Of a DNA stretch of 64,000 nt, positions 52,632-60,998 are shown piece after piece. Position 1 is the stretch's first letter. The number at the start of each line of letters is the position of its first letter. The notes under the pieces were generated by a model. It was not told where the DNA came from. It worked only from the letters and a program-made list of their open reading frames with translations, and made no database searches. A program made the position numbers and the translations under genes. The DNA is from Streptomyces caniferus (lineage in GTDB: Bacteria; Actinomycetota; Actinomycetes; Streptomycetales; Streptomycetaceae). The stretch spans positions 1,054,001 to 1,118,000 of the forward strand of contig NZ_BLIN01000005.1 in assembly GCF_009811555.1 (NCBI RefSeq), given 5' to 3'.

Positions 52632-54395
52632 TCACTTTCCGGCGGGCGACGCGTCGCCCGGCATGTCGGGGAGCAGGTCGGCCCACCGCTCGCCGCTGAG
52701 CCACTGGCCGGCGGCGCGGGACGCGGCCGGCGAGTCCGCCGCGTGGTGGCGGCGCCATGCGTCGGCGATCCGCAGCCGGGCTTGCGCGCAGTAGACGTCC
52801 GCGAGGTCCTGGGTGCTCTGCGGCCCTGAGGTGCCGAGGGAGGAGGTCCGGCCCAGGACGAGGGACATCAGCAGCAGTTCGTTGCCGATCTGGGTCAGGG
52901 GGATGAGCAGGCGTTCCTGCTCGAACAGCTCGTCCTGGTCGGGGTATCGGCGGGCCAGTTCCAGACAGGTACGGGCGAAGGTCTTCGTCCCGGTCACGGC
53001 GAACCGCAGGTGGTCCAGGTTGGCTTCGGTCAGGTCGGCCTCGTCCAGGCAGCTCAGGTCCGGTTCGGCCTCGATCGCCTCGGCGTTGGCGGGCAGCGGG
53101 TAGTAGCACCAGAAGACGGCCTTGTGCGCCATCCAGATGTCCATCATGAAGTCGACGCCGCCGGAGATCCGCAGCCCGCGGGCCTCCCGGAAGGCCCGTT
53201 CGAGGGGCACCGGAGGCACCCCGCGGCGGGCCTTGCTGCGCTCGGTCTCGTACCCTTCGGCGCCGTACAGCGCCATGGTGCGCTCCACGACCCGCCAGGC
53301 GGTCAGGGACGTGAGGTTCTTCGCCGCGACCTGCTCGAAGCCGGGGTTGGCCGGCACCTGGTCCTCGGCCAGCAGACACCACTGGGTCAGCGTTTCGAGG
53401 GCGAAGACCTCGCTGAGGGTGTCGGCGACGTTCCGCTGGATCTCGTCGTAGGACCCCAGGGGGCGCTCGTCGATCTGCCTCCGGTTGACGAAGTCGCGCG
53501 CCCACTCCAGGCAGAGCCGGCTGAACGCGAGGGACGGGGCGCCGATGGTGTGCACGCGGCCCACGACCAGGCGGCGGTACAGCTCGGGTGTCAGGCGCCG
53601 GTTGTGCTCGCCCTCGACCATCATCATGTGGGCCGGCACCCGCACGTCCTCGAAGGTGAGGGCACCCGAGGGAAAGCCCTTCAGCCCCATGAACTCGTGG
53701 TGGGCGGAGACCCGGAAGCCGGGGCTGTCGGTGTCGACGAAGAACAGCCGTACCCGCTCGGAGTCGCCCTCGCGCACCGTCGCGGTCACGTTGACCATGG
53801 CCGCGATGGGAGCGTTGCCCGTGAACACCTTCTCCCCGTTGAGGAGGAAGGCGGCACCGTCCTCGGTGGGGGTGGCGGTGGTGAAGCGCTTGTGGTTGGC
53901 GGCGCCCTGCGGCTCGGTGTCGCCGTTGCCGCTGAAGACCCCCGAACGGGTACGCGCCTCGACGGTGTCCCGCAGCGGCCCCGGGGGCAGCGCCGGCAGG
54001 AAGGGCCCGACCCCGATGGTGTTCTGGACGGAGAGTATCTGGGCGGTGGGCATCGACCAGCCCGCCGCCGCCTCGACCACGCGGAAGGTGTTGAGGGCGG
54101 ACAGCCCCAGGCCGCCGAGCGACGGCGGGACCTGGAGCCGGTCGAACCCGCCGGCGGCCAGGGCCTCGGGCAGCTCCGGCGGCAGCACTCCGGTGGCGTC
54201 GACCTCGACGGGGTCCACCCTCTCCCGCAGCAGGTCCGAGAAGGCGGTGAGGGCACGGTCGCCGGCCTCCCGGTCCGCCGGGTCCTGGCGGGGGAACCGG
54301 CTGATCAGGTCCCACCGCAGCTCACCGCGGTACAGGTGTTCCAGGAAGCTGGGCGTCTCATCGCTGTACCAGGGGTTGAGCGGGCGCTCGTTCAT
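52632..54395 (-). CDS. acyl-CoA dehydrogenase-like flavoenzyme
   Basis: 587 residues, well above the usual 380-400 of acyl-CoA dehydrogenases; the extra length is in the C-terminal helical part. Recognisable are FDRLQVPPSLGGLGLSALNT, the substrate/FAD loop VFSGNGDTEPQG, AFLLNGEKVFTGNAPIA, GFPSGALTFEDVRVPAHMMM and MALYGAEGYETERS. It sits directly upstream of the NRPS and PKS genes (8-10 nt). In epoxyketone pathways an enzyme of this family decarboxylates, desaturates and epoxidises the PKS product; that role here is inference from context. Start ATG 54395 (MNERPLNPWYSD). Confidence 0.82.
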   Translation of the reverse strand: MNERPLNPWYSDETPSFLEHLYRGELRWDLISRFPRQDPADREAGDRALTAFSDLLRERVDPVEVDATGVLPPELPEALAAGGFDRLQVPPSLGGLGLSALNTFRVVEAAAGWSMPTAQILSVQNTIGVGPFLPALPPGPLRDTVEARTRSGVFSGNGDTEPQGAANHKRFTTATPTEDGAAFLLNGEKVFTGNAPIAAMVNVTATVREGDSERVRLFFVDTDSPGFRVSAHHEFMGLKGFPSGALTFEDVRVPAHMMMVEGEHNRRLTPELYRRLVVGRVHTIGAPSLAFSRLCLEWARDFVNRRQIDERPLGSYDEIQRNVADTLSEVFALETLTQWCLLAEDQVPANPGFEQVAAKNLTSLTAWRVVERTMALYGAEGYETERSKARRGVPPVPLERAFREARGLRISGGVDFMMDIWMAHKAVFWCYYPLPANAEAIEAEPDLSCLDEADLTEANLDHLRFAVTGTKTFARTCLELARRYPDQDELFEQERLLIPLTQIGNELLLMSLVLGRTSSLGTSGPQSTQDLADVYCAQARLRIADAWRRHHAADSPAASRAAGQWLSGERWADLLPDMPGDASPAGK

Positions 54396-54570
54396 CGCGT
54401 GCGGGTCTCCGTTTCGGATGGCGTGGGGGCTGGGGCACGGCGGGGCGTGGGTACGGTCGTCCGGGGGCCGGCCGGGGCGGGCTCGCCGCCGCACGCGGGC
54501 CCGGTACCGGTCGCACCCGGCGCGGCCGGCGGGGGCGTCCGGGCGCCGGTGCGGCCGGGCCGGGGCGGCG

Positions 54571-56502
54571 TCATGAACGCCGCTCCCCCTCCGACGCCCG
54601 TTGCACCAGTGCGTCGGCGAGCGGCCCGAGTTGCGACTGCCGCATCAGGTCGCTCAGTCGCAGGTGGTCGCGGAGTTCGGCGGCGACCGCGAGAACGGCG
54701 AGGGAGGTGCCGCCGAGGTCGTAGAAGTTGTCGGCACGCCCGAGCGTCTCGGCGGGTACGCCGAGCACCTTGGCCCACGCCGAGGCGACCAGGCGTTCCG
54801 CCCGTGCGGCGGGTCCGTCCCCGTCCGCCGGGTCCGGTTCCCCGGGCGCGGACTCGGGCGCCGCGGGCTCGGGCAGCGCGGCGCGGTCCAGTTTGCCGTT
54901 CGGTGTCAGCGGCAGCGCGGGCAGCGGCAGCACGTGCGCGGGCACCAGGGCGGCGGGCAGCAACCGGGCGGCGTGCGAGCGCAGTTCGCCGACCGGCACC
55001 TCCCGGCGGCAGACGGTGTAGGCACACAGGTACGCCTCGCCGGTCGGCGACTGCCGGGCGACCACCACCGCGGCGGTGACGGCGGGATGGGACAGCAGGG
55101 CGCTCTCGACCTCACCGGGCTCCACGCGGACGCCGCGGATCTTGACCTGGTGGTCGTTGCGGCCCAGGTACTCCAGGGTGCCGTCCGGCAGCAGCCGTGC
55201 CAGGTCGCCGGTGCGGTAGACGCGCCGCTCCCCCGGGAAGGGGTTCTGGACGAAGCGTTCGGCCGTCAGCCGGTCCCGTCCCAGGTAGCCGCGCGCCAGA
55301 CTCAGCCCCGCGATGCACAGTTCGCCCGCTTCCCCGGCGGGACACGGCTGCAGCCGCTCGTCGAGGACGTACAGGCGCACGTTGTCGATGGGGCGGCCGA
55401 TCGGCACCGTGTGGGGGGACGGGTCGGTGCAGGCGTGGTGGGTGACGTCGACCGTCGCCTCGGTCGGACCGTAGAGGTTGACCAGCGCCGGGGAGGACGG
55501 CGTGCCGCCGAGTACCTGGTGGAACCGGCGCACGTGGTGCGGGGTCAGCGCCTCCCCGCTGGCGAACACCCGCCGCAGCGACGACAGATCGCGCCCGCCG
55601 TCGGCCGTGCCCGTGTCCGTGTGCTCCAGGAAGGCGTGCAGCATCGACGGCACGAAGTGCAGGGTGGTGACCCGGCGCGCCTCGACGGCCGCCGCGATCG
55701 TGTCGGGGTTGCGCTCGCCACCGGGTTCGAGGAGGTGGACGGACGCGCCCGCGAGCGTCCACCAGAACAGCTCCCAGACCGAGACGTCGAAGCCCACCGG
55801 GGTCTTCTGGAGGATCACGTCCTCGGCACCGAGCGGATACACGCGCTGCATCCAGCGCAGGCGGTTGATCACCGACCGGTGCTCGACCATCACCCCCTTC
55901 GGCTCTCCGGTCGAGCCCGAGGTGTAGATGACGTACGCGACGTCGGTGCCGCCCCCGTCGTGCGGGACGGGGCTGTCGTCACTGTCGTAGGACCCGGGCG
56001 CGTACGGGTCCACCACCGTCGTGGCGCCGAGCGACGGCTCCAGCGCGTCGGCGGCCGTGATGACGACGTCGGCCCGGCAGTCGCGAAGGATGTACGCGTT
56101 GCGGGCCGGCGGGTGGCTCAGGTCCACCGGCACGTACGCGGCGCCCGCCTTGAGGACGGCGAAGACCGCCACCAGCATCTCGCAGGACCGCTCGACCGAC
56201 ACCGCCACCTGCGTCCCGGGACCCGCTCCCGCGGCCCGCAGGGTACGGGCGAGCCGGTTGGCCCTGCGGTCCAACTCCCGGTAGGTGAGCGATCCGTGCT
56301 CGCTGGTCACGGCCGTCCGGTCGGGGTGCGCCGCGACCGGGGCCCGCAGCAGCTCCTCGATGCGCGTGCCCTGCTCGACCGGTATCCGCGGCCCGGCGAC
56401 CGCGGACGAGCCGGTGCCCGGCCGGTGGTCCGGGGCCGGTCCGGGCGCCGCCGGCCGGGGCGTGTGCCGCCGTGCTGTCTGTTCCTGCCGTTCCTGCTCC
56501 AT
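54571..56502 (-). CDS. stand-alone A-T didomain, predicted serine-specific
   Basis: 643 residues. A domain about 45-540 (A3 IYTSGSTGEPKGVMVEHRSV, A5 NLYGPTEAT, A7 YRTGDLARLLPDG, A8 GRNDHQVKIRGVRVEPGEVE, A10 TPNGKLDR); T domain about 560-630 (NFYDLGGTSLAVLAVA). Specificity residues by GrsA alignment are D-V-W-H-F-S-L-V-D plus the invariant Lys: FDVSVWE, TLHFVPSML, VFASGEAL, NLYGPTE, TVDVTHH. This is the established L-serine code, as in EntF. It should supply seryl-thioester to the A-less NRPS. A 175-bp gap separates it from the dehydrogenase gene. Confidence 0.92.
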   Translation of the reverse strand: MEQERQEQTARRHTPRPAAPGPAPDHRPGTGSSAVAGPRIPVEQGTRIEELLRAPVAAHPDRTAVTSEHGSLTYRELDRRANRLARTLRAAGAGPGTQVAVSVERSCEMLVAVFAVLKAGAAYVPVDLSHPPARNAYILRDCRADVVITAADALEPSLGATTVVDPYAPGSYDSDDSPVPHDGGGTDVAYVIYTSGSTGEPKGVMVEHRSVINRLRWMQRVYPLGAEDVILQKTPVGFDVSVWELFWWTLAGASVHLLEPGGERNPDTIAAAVEARRVTTLHFVPSMLHAFLEHTDTGTADGGRDLSSLRRVFASGEALTPHHVRRFHQVLGGTPSSPALVNLYGPTEATVDVTHHACTDPSPHTVPIGRPIDNVRLYVLDERLQPCPAGEAGELCIAGLSLARGYLGRDRLTAERFVQNPFPGERRVYRTGDLARLLPDGTLEYLGRNDHQVKIRGVRVEPGEVESALLSHPAVTAAVVVARQSPTGEAYLCAYTVCRREVPVGELRSHAARLLPAALVPAHVLPLPALPLTPNGKLDRAALPEPAAPESAPGEPDPADGDGPAARAERLVASAWAKVLGVPAETLGRADNFYDLGGTSLAVLAVAAELRDHLRLSDLMRQSQLGPLADALVQRASEGERRS

Positions 56503-56544
56503 GGCTCTTCTCTTTCGTGCCGCGAATCGGACGGGGCCGGCGGG

Positions 56545-57273
56545 TCACTCGTGGGGCGAGTCCGACGGGAGGCCGTGCTCCAGGCCGTCGCCGACGAGGC
56601 CCAGCAGCGGTTCGGGGGCGTCGGCGAGGTACATGTGACCGCCGGGCAGGGACCGGGTGTGGAAGCCGGCGGTCGTCACCTCCCGCCACTGCGCGAGCAT
56701 CTCCGCGTCGATCAGGTGGTCCTCGGCACCGCGGACCGCCGTGACGGGGACGTCCAGCACCGTGGTGCCCGAGGACCGGTACCGCTCGTGCATGGCGATG
56801 TCGGCGCGCAGGGCGGGCAGCAGCAGGTCGCGCAGTTCGGGTTCGTCGAAGGCCTCGTGCCGGTAGCCGGTGGCCCGCTCGACGGTGTCCAGGAAGGCGT
56901 CGTCCGGCAGGCCCGTGGCTCCCAGGTCGTGCCGGTGCGCGGGACCTGCCGACCCGCTGACGACGAGACCCACGACGGGGACGTCCGCGTCACCGCTCAG
57001 GCGGCAGGCCGTCTCGTAGGCGAGGACGGCCCCCAGGCTGTGCCCGAAGAGGCACACGCCGTGGTAGCCGCCCGCCTGCGCACGGATCTGCGGCAGCGCG
57101 TCCTCGACGGCGTCGGAGACGTACTCCAGGGGCGGTTCGGCGAAGCGCTTCTCCCGGCCCGGCAGGCCCACGGGCGCCACATCGAGGCCGGGCGCGGCGA
57201 GGTGTGACCAGTGCGCGAAGAACGAGGGCCCCGCACCTGCGTGGGGGAAGCACACCAGAAGTGTCGGTTTCAT
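56545..57273 (-). CDS. type II thioesterase (2)
   Basis: 242 residues. LLVCFPHAGAGPSFFAHW, nucleophile Ser in CLFGHSLGAVLAYETA, acid in VRGAEDHLID, His in LPGGHMYLADAPEP: a canonical TEII. It proofreads carrier domains of the line. It is the first gene after the SARP box and probably starts the operon with the Ser A-T, dehydrogenase, NRPS and PKS genes. GGAAGG precedes ATG 57273. Confidence 0.9.
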   Translation of the reverse strand: MKPTLLVCFPHAGAGPSFFAHWSHLAAPGLDVAPVGLPGREKRFAEPPLEYVSDAVEDALPQIRAQAGGYHGVCLFGHSLGAVLAYETACRLSGDADVPVVGLVVSGSAGPAHRHDLGATGLPDDAFLDTVERATGYRHEAFDEPELRDLLLPALRADIAMHERYRSSGTTVLDVPVTAVRGAEDHLIDAEMLAQWREVTTAGFHTRSLPGGHMYLADAPEPLLGLVGDGLEHGLPSDSPHE

Positions 57274-57379
57274 CTGCGCCAGACCTTCCTCGGCTCAGCG
57301 ATCAGTAGGACTCGGCACCGCGGAGGCACCGCGGGACGAGGTGGGACGGGGCGGCCCGTGACCTCACTGGTCAGGGGAC

Positions 57380-57419
57380 GTTCCGCAGCATTTCAGCGGA
57401 GTCTTGGCGGAATCTTGGC
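57380..57419 (-). promoter_or_regulatory. SARP box: four heptamers at 11-bp spacing
   Basis: Read on the minus strand: GCCAAGA, GCCAAGA, GCTGAAA, GCGGAAC, starting every 11 bp (plus-strand starts 57380, 57391, 57402, 57413). This is the architecture of SARP-activated promoters. It lies in the 187-bp gap between the SARP gene and the thioesterase it faces. Confidence 0.75.
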
Positions 57420-57460
57420 TCGGGTGCCCGGGCACGGCCGGGCCTGTCCAAGGGGCCGTT

Positions 57461-58243
57461 TCAGGCGACGAGTTGGTGGTGGAGGATCATCGTCCGCAGA
57501 TCCTTGAGAGCTGCCCCGGGCTCCAGGCCGAGGGTGTGCTCGAACGTCTCGCGGGCACGGTTGTACTGCTGCAGCGCCTCCGCGTGGCGTCCGGCCAGGC
57601 AGAGCGAGCGCATCAGCAGCGCCCACCCCGTCTCCCGCAGCGGCTCACGCGCGGTCAGCCACTGGGCGGAGGCGGCGGCCTCGGCGTACTCCCGCTGCTC
57701 GATCATCGCGGTGATCCTCAGTTCGTACGCCTCCAGGTGCATCGCCTCCAGGTGGGCGATCTCCTGCGCGGCGAAGGGATAGTCCGCCGCGTCGGCGTAC
57801 GCCCGTCCCCGCCACTGGCCGAGCGCCCTGTCGATCCTCTCGGACGCGGCGGCGGTCTCCCCGCGTTCCAGCAGCCGGCGCGCTTCGGGGAGTGCCTTCT
57901 TGAACCGGTCGGCGTCCACCGCGCCCTCGGGGAGACGCAGGCTGTATCCGGCGTTCTCCAGGACCAGGATCTCCGCGTTGCCGTACCGCTTGCGCTGTGG
58001 TTCCAGCAGCGTGCGCAGCCGGTTGATGTAGACGTAGACGGAGGAATGCGCGGCCCTGGCCCCCTGGCAGCCCCACAGGTCGTCGAGCAGTTGCTCCAGG
58101 GGCACATGCCATCCGCGTCCCAGCAACAGGCGGACGAACAGGGCACGTTGTTTGGCCGGCCCCAGATCCAGGCGCGTTCCGCGGACCCACAGCTCCGCCG
58201 GCCCCAGCACGTTGATTTGCATGTCGGCGTTCTTCACGTTCAT
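57461..58243 (-). CDS. SARP-family pathway activator
   Basis: About 260 residues, the small SARP size. An OmpR-like winged HTH at the N-terminus (INVLGPAELWVRGTRLDLGP, KQRALFVRLLLGRGWHVPLE, SSVYVYINRLRTLLEP) is followed by a bacterial transcriptional activation domain (VDADRFKKALPEARRLLERG, AEALQQYNRARETFEHTLGL). It activates secondary-metabolite genes by binding heptamer direct repeats. Start ATG 58243 or 58222; neither has a strong site, but GAGGGA near the SDR stop may allow coupled translation. Follows the SDR gene by 20 nt, so it is co-transcribed with the precursor genes. Confidence 0.88.
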   Translation of the reverse strand: MNVKNADMQINVLGPAELWVRGTRLDLGPAKQRALFVRLLLGRGWHVPLEQLLDDLWGCQGARAAHSSVYVYINRLRTLLEPQRKRYGNAEILVLENAGYSLRLPEGAVDADRFKKALPEARRLLERGETAAASERIDRALGQWRGRAYADAADYPFAAQEIAHLEAMHLEAYELRITAMIEQREYAEAAASAQWLTAREPLRETGWALLMRSLCLAGRHAEALQQYNRARETFEHTLGLEPGAALKDLRTMILHHQLVA

Positions 58244-58263
58244 ACACCCATGGATCCATTCCC

Positions 58264-59049
58264 TCAGGACGTCGCGCGGCCGGTTCGGGGAACGGCCGAG
58301 CCGGCCGTGACACCCCCGTCGACCACGAGCGTCTGTCCGGTGACGTAGGCGGCGAGCGGACTGAGCAGCCAGGCGGCCGCGTTGGCCACCTCCTCGCAGG
58401 TGCCCAGCCGGCCCAGCGGGGCCCGGCGCGCCCGCTGGTCCAGTGCGTCGGGGTCGGCGTACAGGCCGCGCAGCATCGGGGTGTCGGTCGAGCCGGGGCT
58501 GATCACGTTGACGCGGATGCCGTCGCCCGCGTACTGCAGTGCCGCCGACTTGCTCAAGCCGATGACGGCGTGCTTGGTGGCCGAGTAGAGCGGGCTCTGG
58601 GCGTGGCCGATGTGCCCGGCCACCGAGGCGCAGTTGACGATCGCGCCGCCGCCGGCCGCCAGCATCGCGCCGGTCTGCGCGCGCATGCACGACCAGACCC
58701 CGCGCAGGTTGGTGGCGACCACATGGTCGAAGTTGTCGGCGCTGTCCTCGTGCAGCGGACCGAACGTCCCGAAGGTGCCGGCGTTGTTGAACGCGCCGTC
58801 CAGCCGCCCGAACCGGGCGACCGCCTCGGCCACGCACGCCTCCACCTGCTTGTCGTCGCCGACGTCGCAGGGCGCCACCAGGTGGTGCGAGGGGGGCAGC
58901 CCGGCGGCGGTCTCCGTCAGTGCCGACTCGGTTCGGCCCACCAGGACGACGCGTGCGCCGTGCTCCACCAGGAGCCGGGCCGCGGCCCGGCCGATACCGC
59001 TGCCCGCTCCGGTGACCATCACCACGCGGTCGGTGAGTTCCAGACTCAT
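58264..59049 (-). CDS. SDR-family oxidoreductase (cluster, A)
   Basis: 261 residues, classical SDR: VTGAGSGIGRAAARL, NNAG in DGAFNNAGTFGTFG, Ser in VNCASVAGHIG, Tyr-x3-Lys in PLYSATKHAVIGLSKS, and DTPMLRG. NAD(H) preference is suggested by a neutral/basic residue after beta-2 (LVGRTESAL reads more like NADP). It acts on a pathway alcohol or ketone that cannot be named. 27 nt after the second SDR. Confidence 0.85.
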   Translation of the reverse strand: MSLELTDRVVMVTGAGSGIGRAAARLLVEHGARVVLVGRTESALTETAAGLPPSHHLVAPCDVGDDKQVEACVAEAVARFGRLDGAFNNAGTFGTFGPLHEDSADNFDHVVATNLRGVWSCMRAQTGAMLAAGGGAIVNCASVAGHIGHAQSPLYSATKHAVIGLSKSAALQYAGDGIRVNVISPGSTDTPMLRGLYADPDALDQRARRAPLGRLGTCEEVANAAAWLLSPLAAYVTGQTLVVDGGVTAGSAVPRTGRATS

Positions 59050-59076
59050 CGGTGTTCAACTCTCCGTTCGTGCTTG

Positions 59077-59829
59077 TCAGACGTGCAGTCCGCCGTTGAC
59101 ATCGATGACCGTGCCGGTGGTGTATCCGGCGTCGTCGCCGCACAGTTGGCAGACCATGCCGGCGGCCTCCGCGACGGTGCCGAAGCGGCCGGCGGGGATG
59201 TGGCCGACCCGGTCGGCGGTCCACTGCGGGGGCTTGTCCGCCCAGGCCCGGCGGATGCGTTCGGTGCCGATGACGCCGTGGGCGACCGCGTTGACCGTGA
59301 CGCCGTGCGGAGCCAGCTCGTAGGCGCACTGTTTGGTGAACCCGATGACGCCGGCCTTGGCGGCGACGTAGGCGGCGTTGCTGAAGAGGCTGTAGGTGCG
59401 GCCCGCCACGGACGCCAGGTTGACGATGCGGCCCCAGCCCGCCTCGACCATCGCCGGCGCGCACAGCCGGGTCATGGTGAACACGCTCGCCAGGTTGTGC
59501 GTGACGGCGGACCGGAGGTCGTCCTCGGTCAGTTCGGTCACCGGGCGGGCCCGGGTGTCGCCGCCGACGCCGTTGACCAGGATGCCCGGCCGGTGCTGCG
59601 GGGCGAGCGAGGCCACGGCGGACTCCAGGGCGGGGGCGTCGGTGACGTCGACGACGAGCGGTTCGCGGACCGACCGGTCGCCGAGTTCGCGGGCGACCCG
59701 CCCCACCGCCTCGGCGTCCCTGTCGAGCAGGACGATTCCCAGGCCCCGGGCGGCCAGGCGGCGGGCGACCTCCGCGCAGATGCCGTTGCCGGCCCCGGTC
59801 ACCAGGGCCACGTCGCGTTGTGCCGTCAT
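59077..59829 (-). CDS. SDR-family oxidoreductase (cluster, B)
   Basis: About 250 residues: VTGAGNGICAEVARRLAARG (the third Gly of GxxxGxG is followed by Ile-Cys), NGVGG at the usual NNAG position, Ser in IVNLASVAGRTYS, Tyr-x3-Lys in AAYVAAKAGVIGFTKQ. Resembles FabG/3-hydroxyacyl dehydrogenases. GGAGGAG is right before ATG 59829, and that ATG overlaps the stop of the enolase-type gene, so it is coupled to it. Confidence 0.85.
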   Translation of the reverse strand: MTAQRDVALVTGAGNGICAEVARRLAARGLGIVLLDRDAEAVGRVARELGDRSVREPLVVDVTDAPALESAVASLAPQHRPGILVNGVGGDTRARPVTELTEDDLRSAVTHNLASVFTMTRLCAPAMVEAGWGRIVNLASVAGRTYSLFSNAAYVAAKAGVIGFTKQCAYELAPHGVTVNAVAHGVIGTERIRRAWADKPPQWTADRVGHIPAGRFGTVAEAAGMVCQLCGDDAGYTTGTVIDVNGGLHV

Positions 59830-60998
59830 GCGCTCCTCCGCCATTCGCCGTCGGGTTCCCAGGTGGCCAGGCAGCGGGTGTGCCGCAGCAGTTCCCCGGT
59901 CGGTTCGATTCCGGTGCCCGGTCCGGCCAGGGGTCCGACCCGGTGCAGCGACCGGTCGACGGCGAACGCAGGCCGGGTCAGGGGCGTGGGGAACCACTCG
60001 TCCGCCCGCCCCGCCTCGACCGTCTGCCACATGCCCCAGGTGGTGGCCAGGGTGCGTCCGGCCGCCCACAGCGGTCCCACCTCGGCGACGTGCACTCCGA
60101 GCTGGCAGCCGAGGCCGAGCGCCTCCGCACGCAGCGCCAGGCGGGCCGCGGCCAGGAACCCTCCGCACTTGGACAGTCGTACGTTGATGTGGCTGGCGGC
60201 GTCGCTCGCGGCGGCGGTCCGCAGGTCGTCGGGCCCGGTACAGGACTCGTCGAGCATGACGGGCAGTCCGGTGGCCCGCCGCAGCCGGCCGAGCTGGGCC
60301 CAGGAACGGGGCGGGAGCGGCTCCTCGACCCAGGCCACACCGGCCAGTTCGCCCGCGATCCGCTCGGCCTCCGCGGCCGACCAGGTGCCGTTGGCGTCCA
60401 GGGAGACGCGGGCGTCCGCGGGAAGGCGCTCCCGGGCCTGCGTCAGCCGCCGCACGGCTCCGGCCGGGTCCGCGACCTTGATCTTCACATGCCGCAGCGC
60501 CGCCAGCGCGCCGGGTGGGAGGGCGTCCAGGACGGACGCGACGTCCCGGGACAGGTGGATCACCAGGCTGACGGCCGTGGGCCCTTCCCGGAGCACCCGG
60601 CGGGGCGGGTCGAGCACCCGCAGCACATCGGCCAGCGGCCGGTCGAAGTGCCGGCACACCGCGTCGAGCAGCGCGATCTCCACGGCCGCCGCGGCCGACG
60701 GACCGTCGACGAGCTCGGGCAGCGGCAGTGCCGCGAGCGAGGCGACGGCGCTGTCGAAGGTCCGCCAGTCGATCCGCTCGGCCAGCGCCGCGGGGTCGCA
60801 GCGCCGCACCGCCTGTGCCGCGCCGTCCAGCGTCTCGCCCGTGACATAGCCACGGGGCGCGCCCTCCCCCCACCCGCGGACGCCGGCCAGCTCCACCTCG
60901 ACCAGGAGGGACTCCGCACCGCGGCGGGAGCGCGTGGCGTGGTCGAAGGCCGCGGCCATGGGCACGTTCGCGGTGTACAGCCGTACGCGGCGGATCAT
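59826..60998 (-). CDS. enolase-superfamily enzyme (MLE/OSBS/dipeptide-epimerase type)
   Basis: 390 residues. The N-terminal capping domain (RVRLYTANVPMAAAFDHATR, GWGEGAPRGYVTGETL) precedes a (beta/alpha) barrel with the KxK base (HVKIKVAD), metal ligands Asp (VSLDANGTW), Glu (VAWVEEPLPPR) and Asp/Glu (VMLDESC), and the opposite Lys (INVRLSKCGG). The set is that of muconate-lactonising/OSB synthase/amino-acid epimerase members: it abstracts an alpha-proton next to a carboxylate. It could epimerise or dehydrate a pathway acid. ATG 60998 overlaps the hydrolase stop (ATGA). Confidence 0.85.
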   Translation of the reverse strand: MIRRVRLYTANVPMAAAFDHATRSRRGAESLLVEVELAGVRGWGEGAPRGYVTGETLDGAAQAVRRCDPAALAERIDWRTFDSAVASLAALPLPELVDGPSAAAAVEIALLDAVCRHFDRPLADVLRVLDPPRRVLREGPTAVSLVIHLSRDVASVLDALPPGALAALRHVKIKVADPAGAVRRLTQARERLPADARVSLDANGTWSAAEAERIAGELAGVAWVEEPLPPRSWAQLGRLRRATGLPVMLDESCTGPDDLRTAAASDAASHINVRLSKCGGFLAAARLALRAEALGLGCQLGVHVAEVGPLWAAGRTLATTWGMWQTVEAGRADEWFPTPLTRPAFAVDRSLHRVGPLAGPGTGIEPTGELLRHTRCLATWEPDGEWRRSA

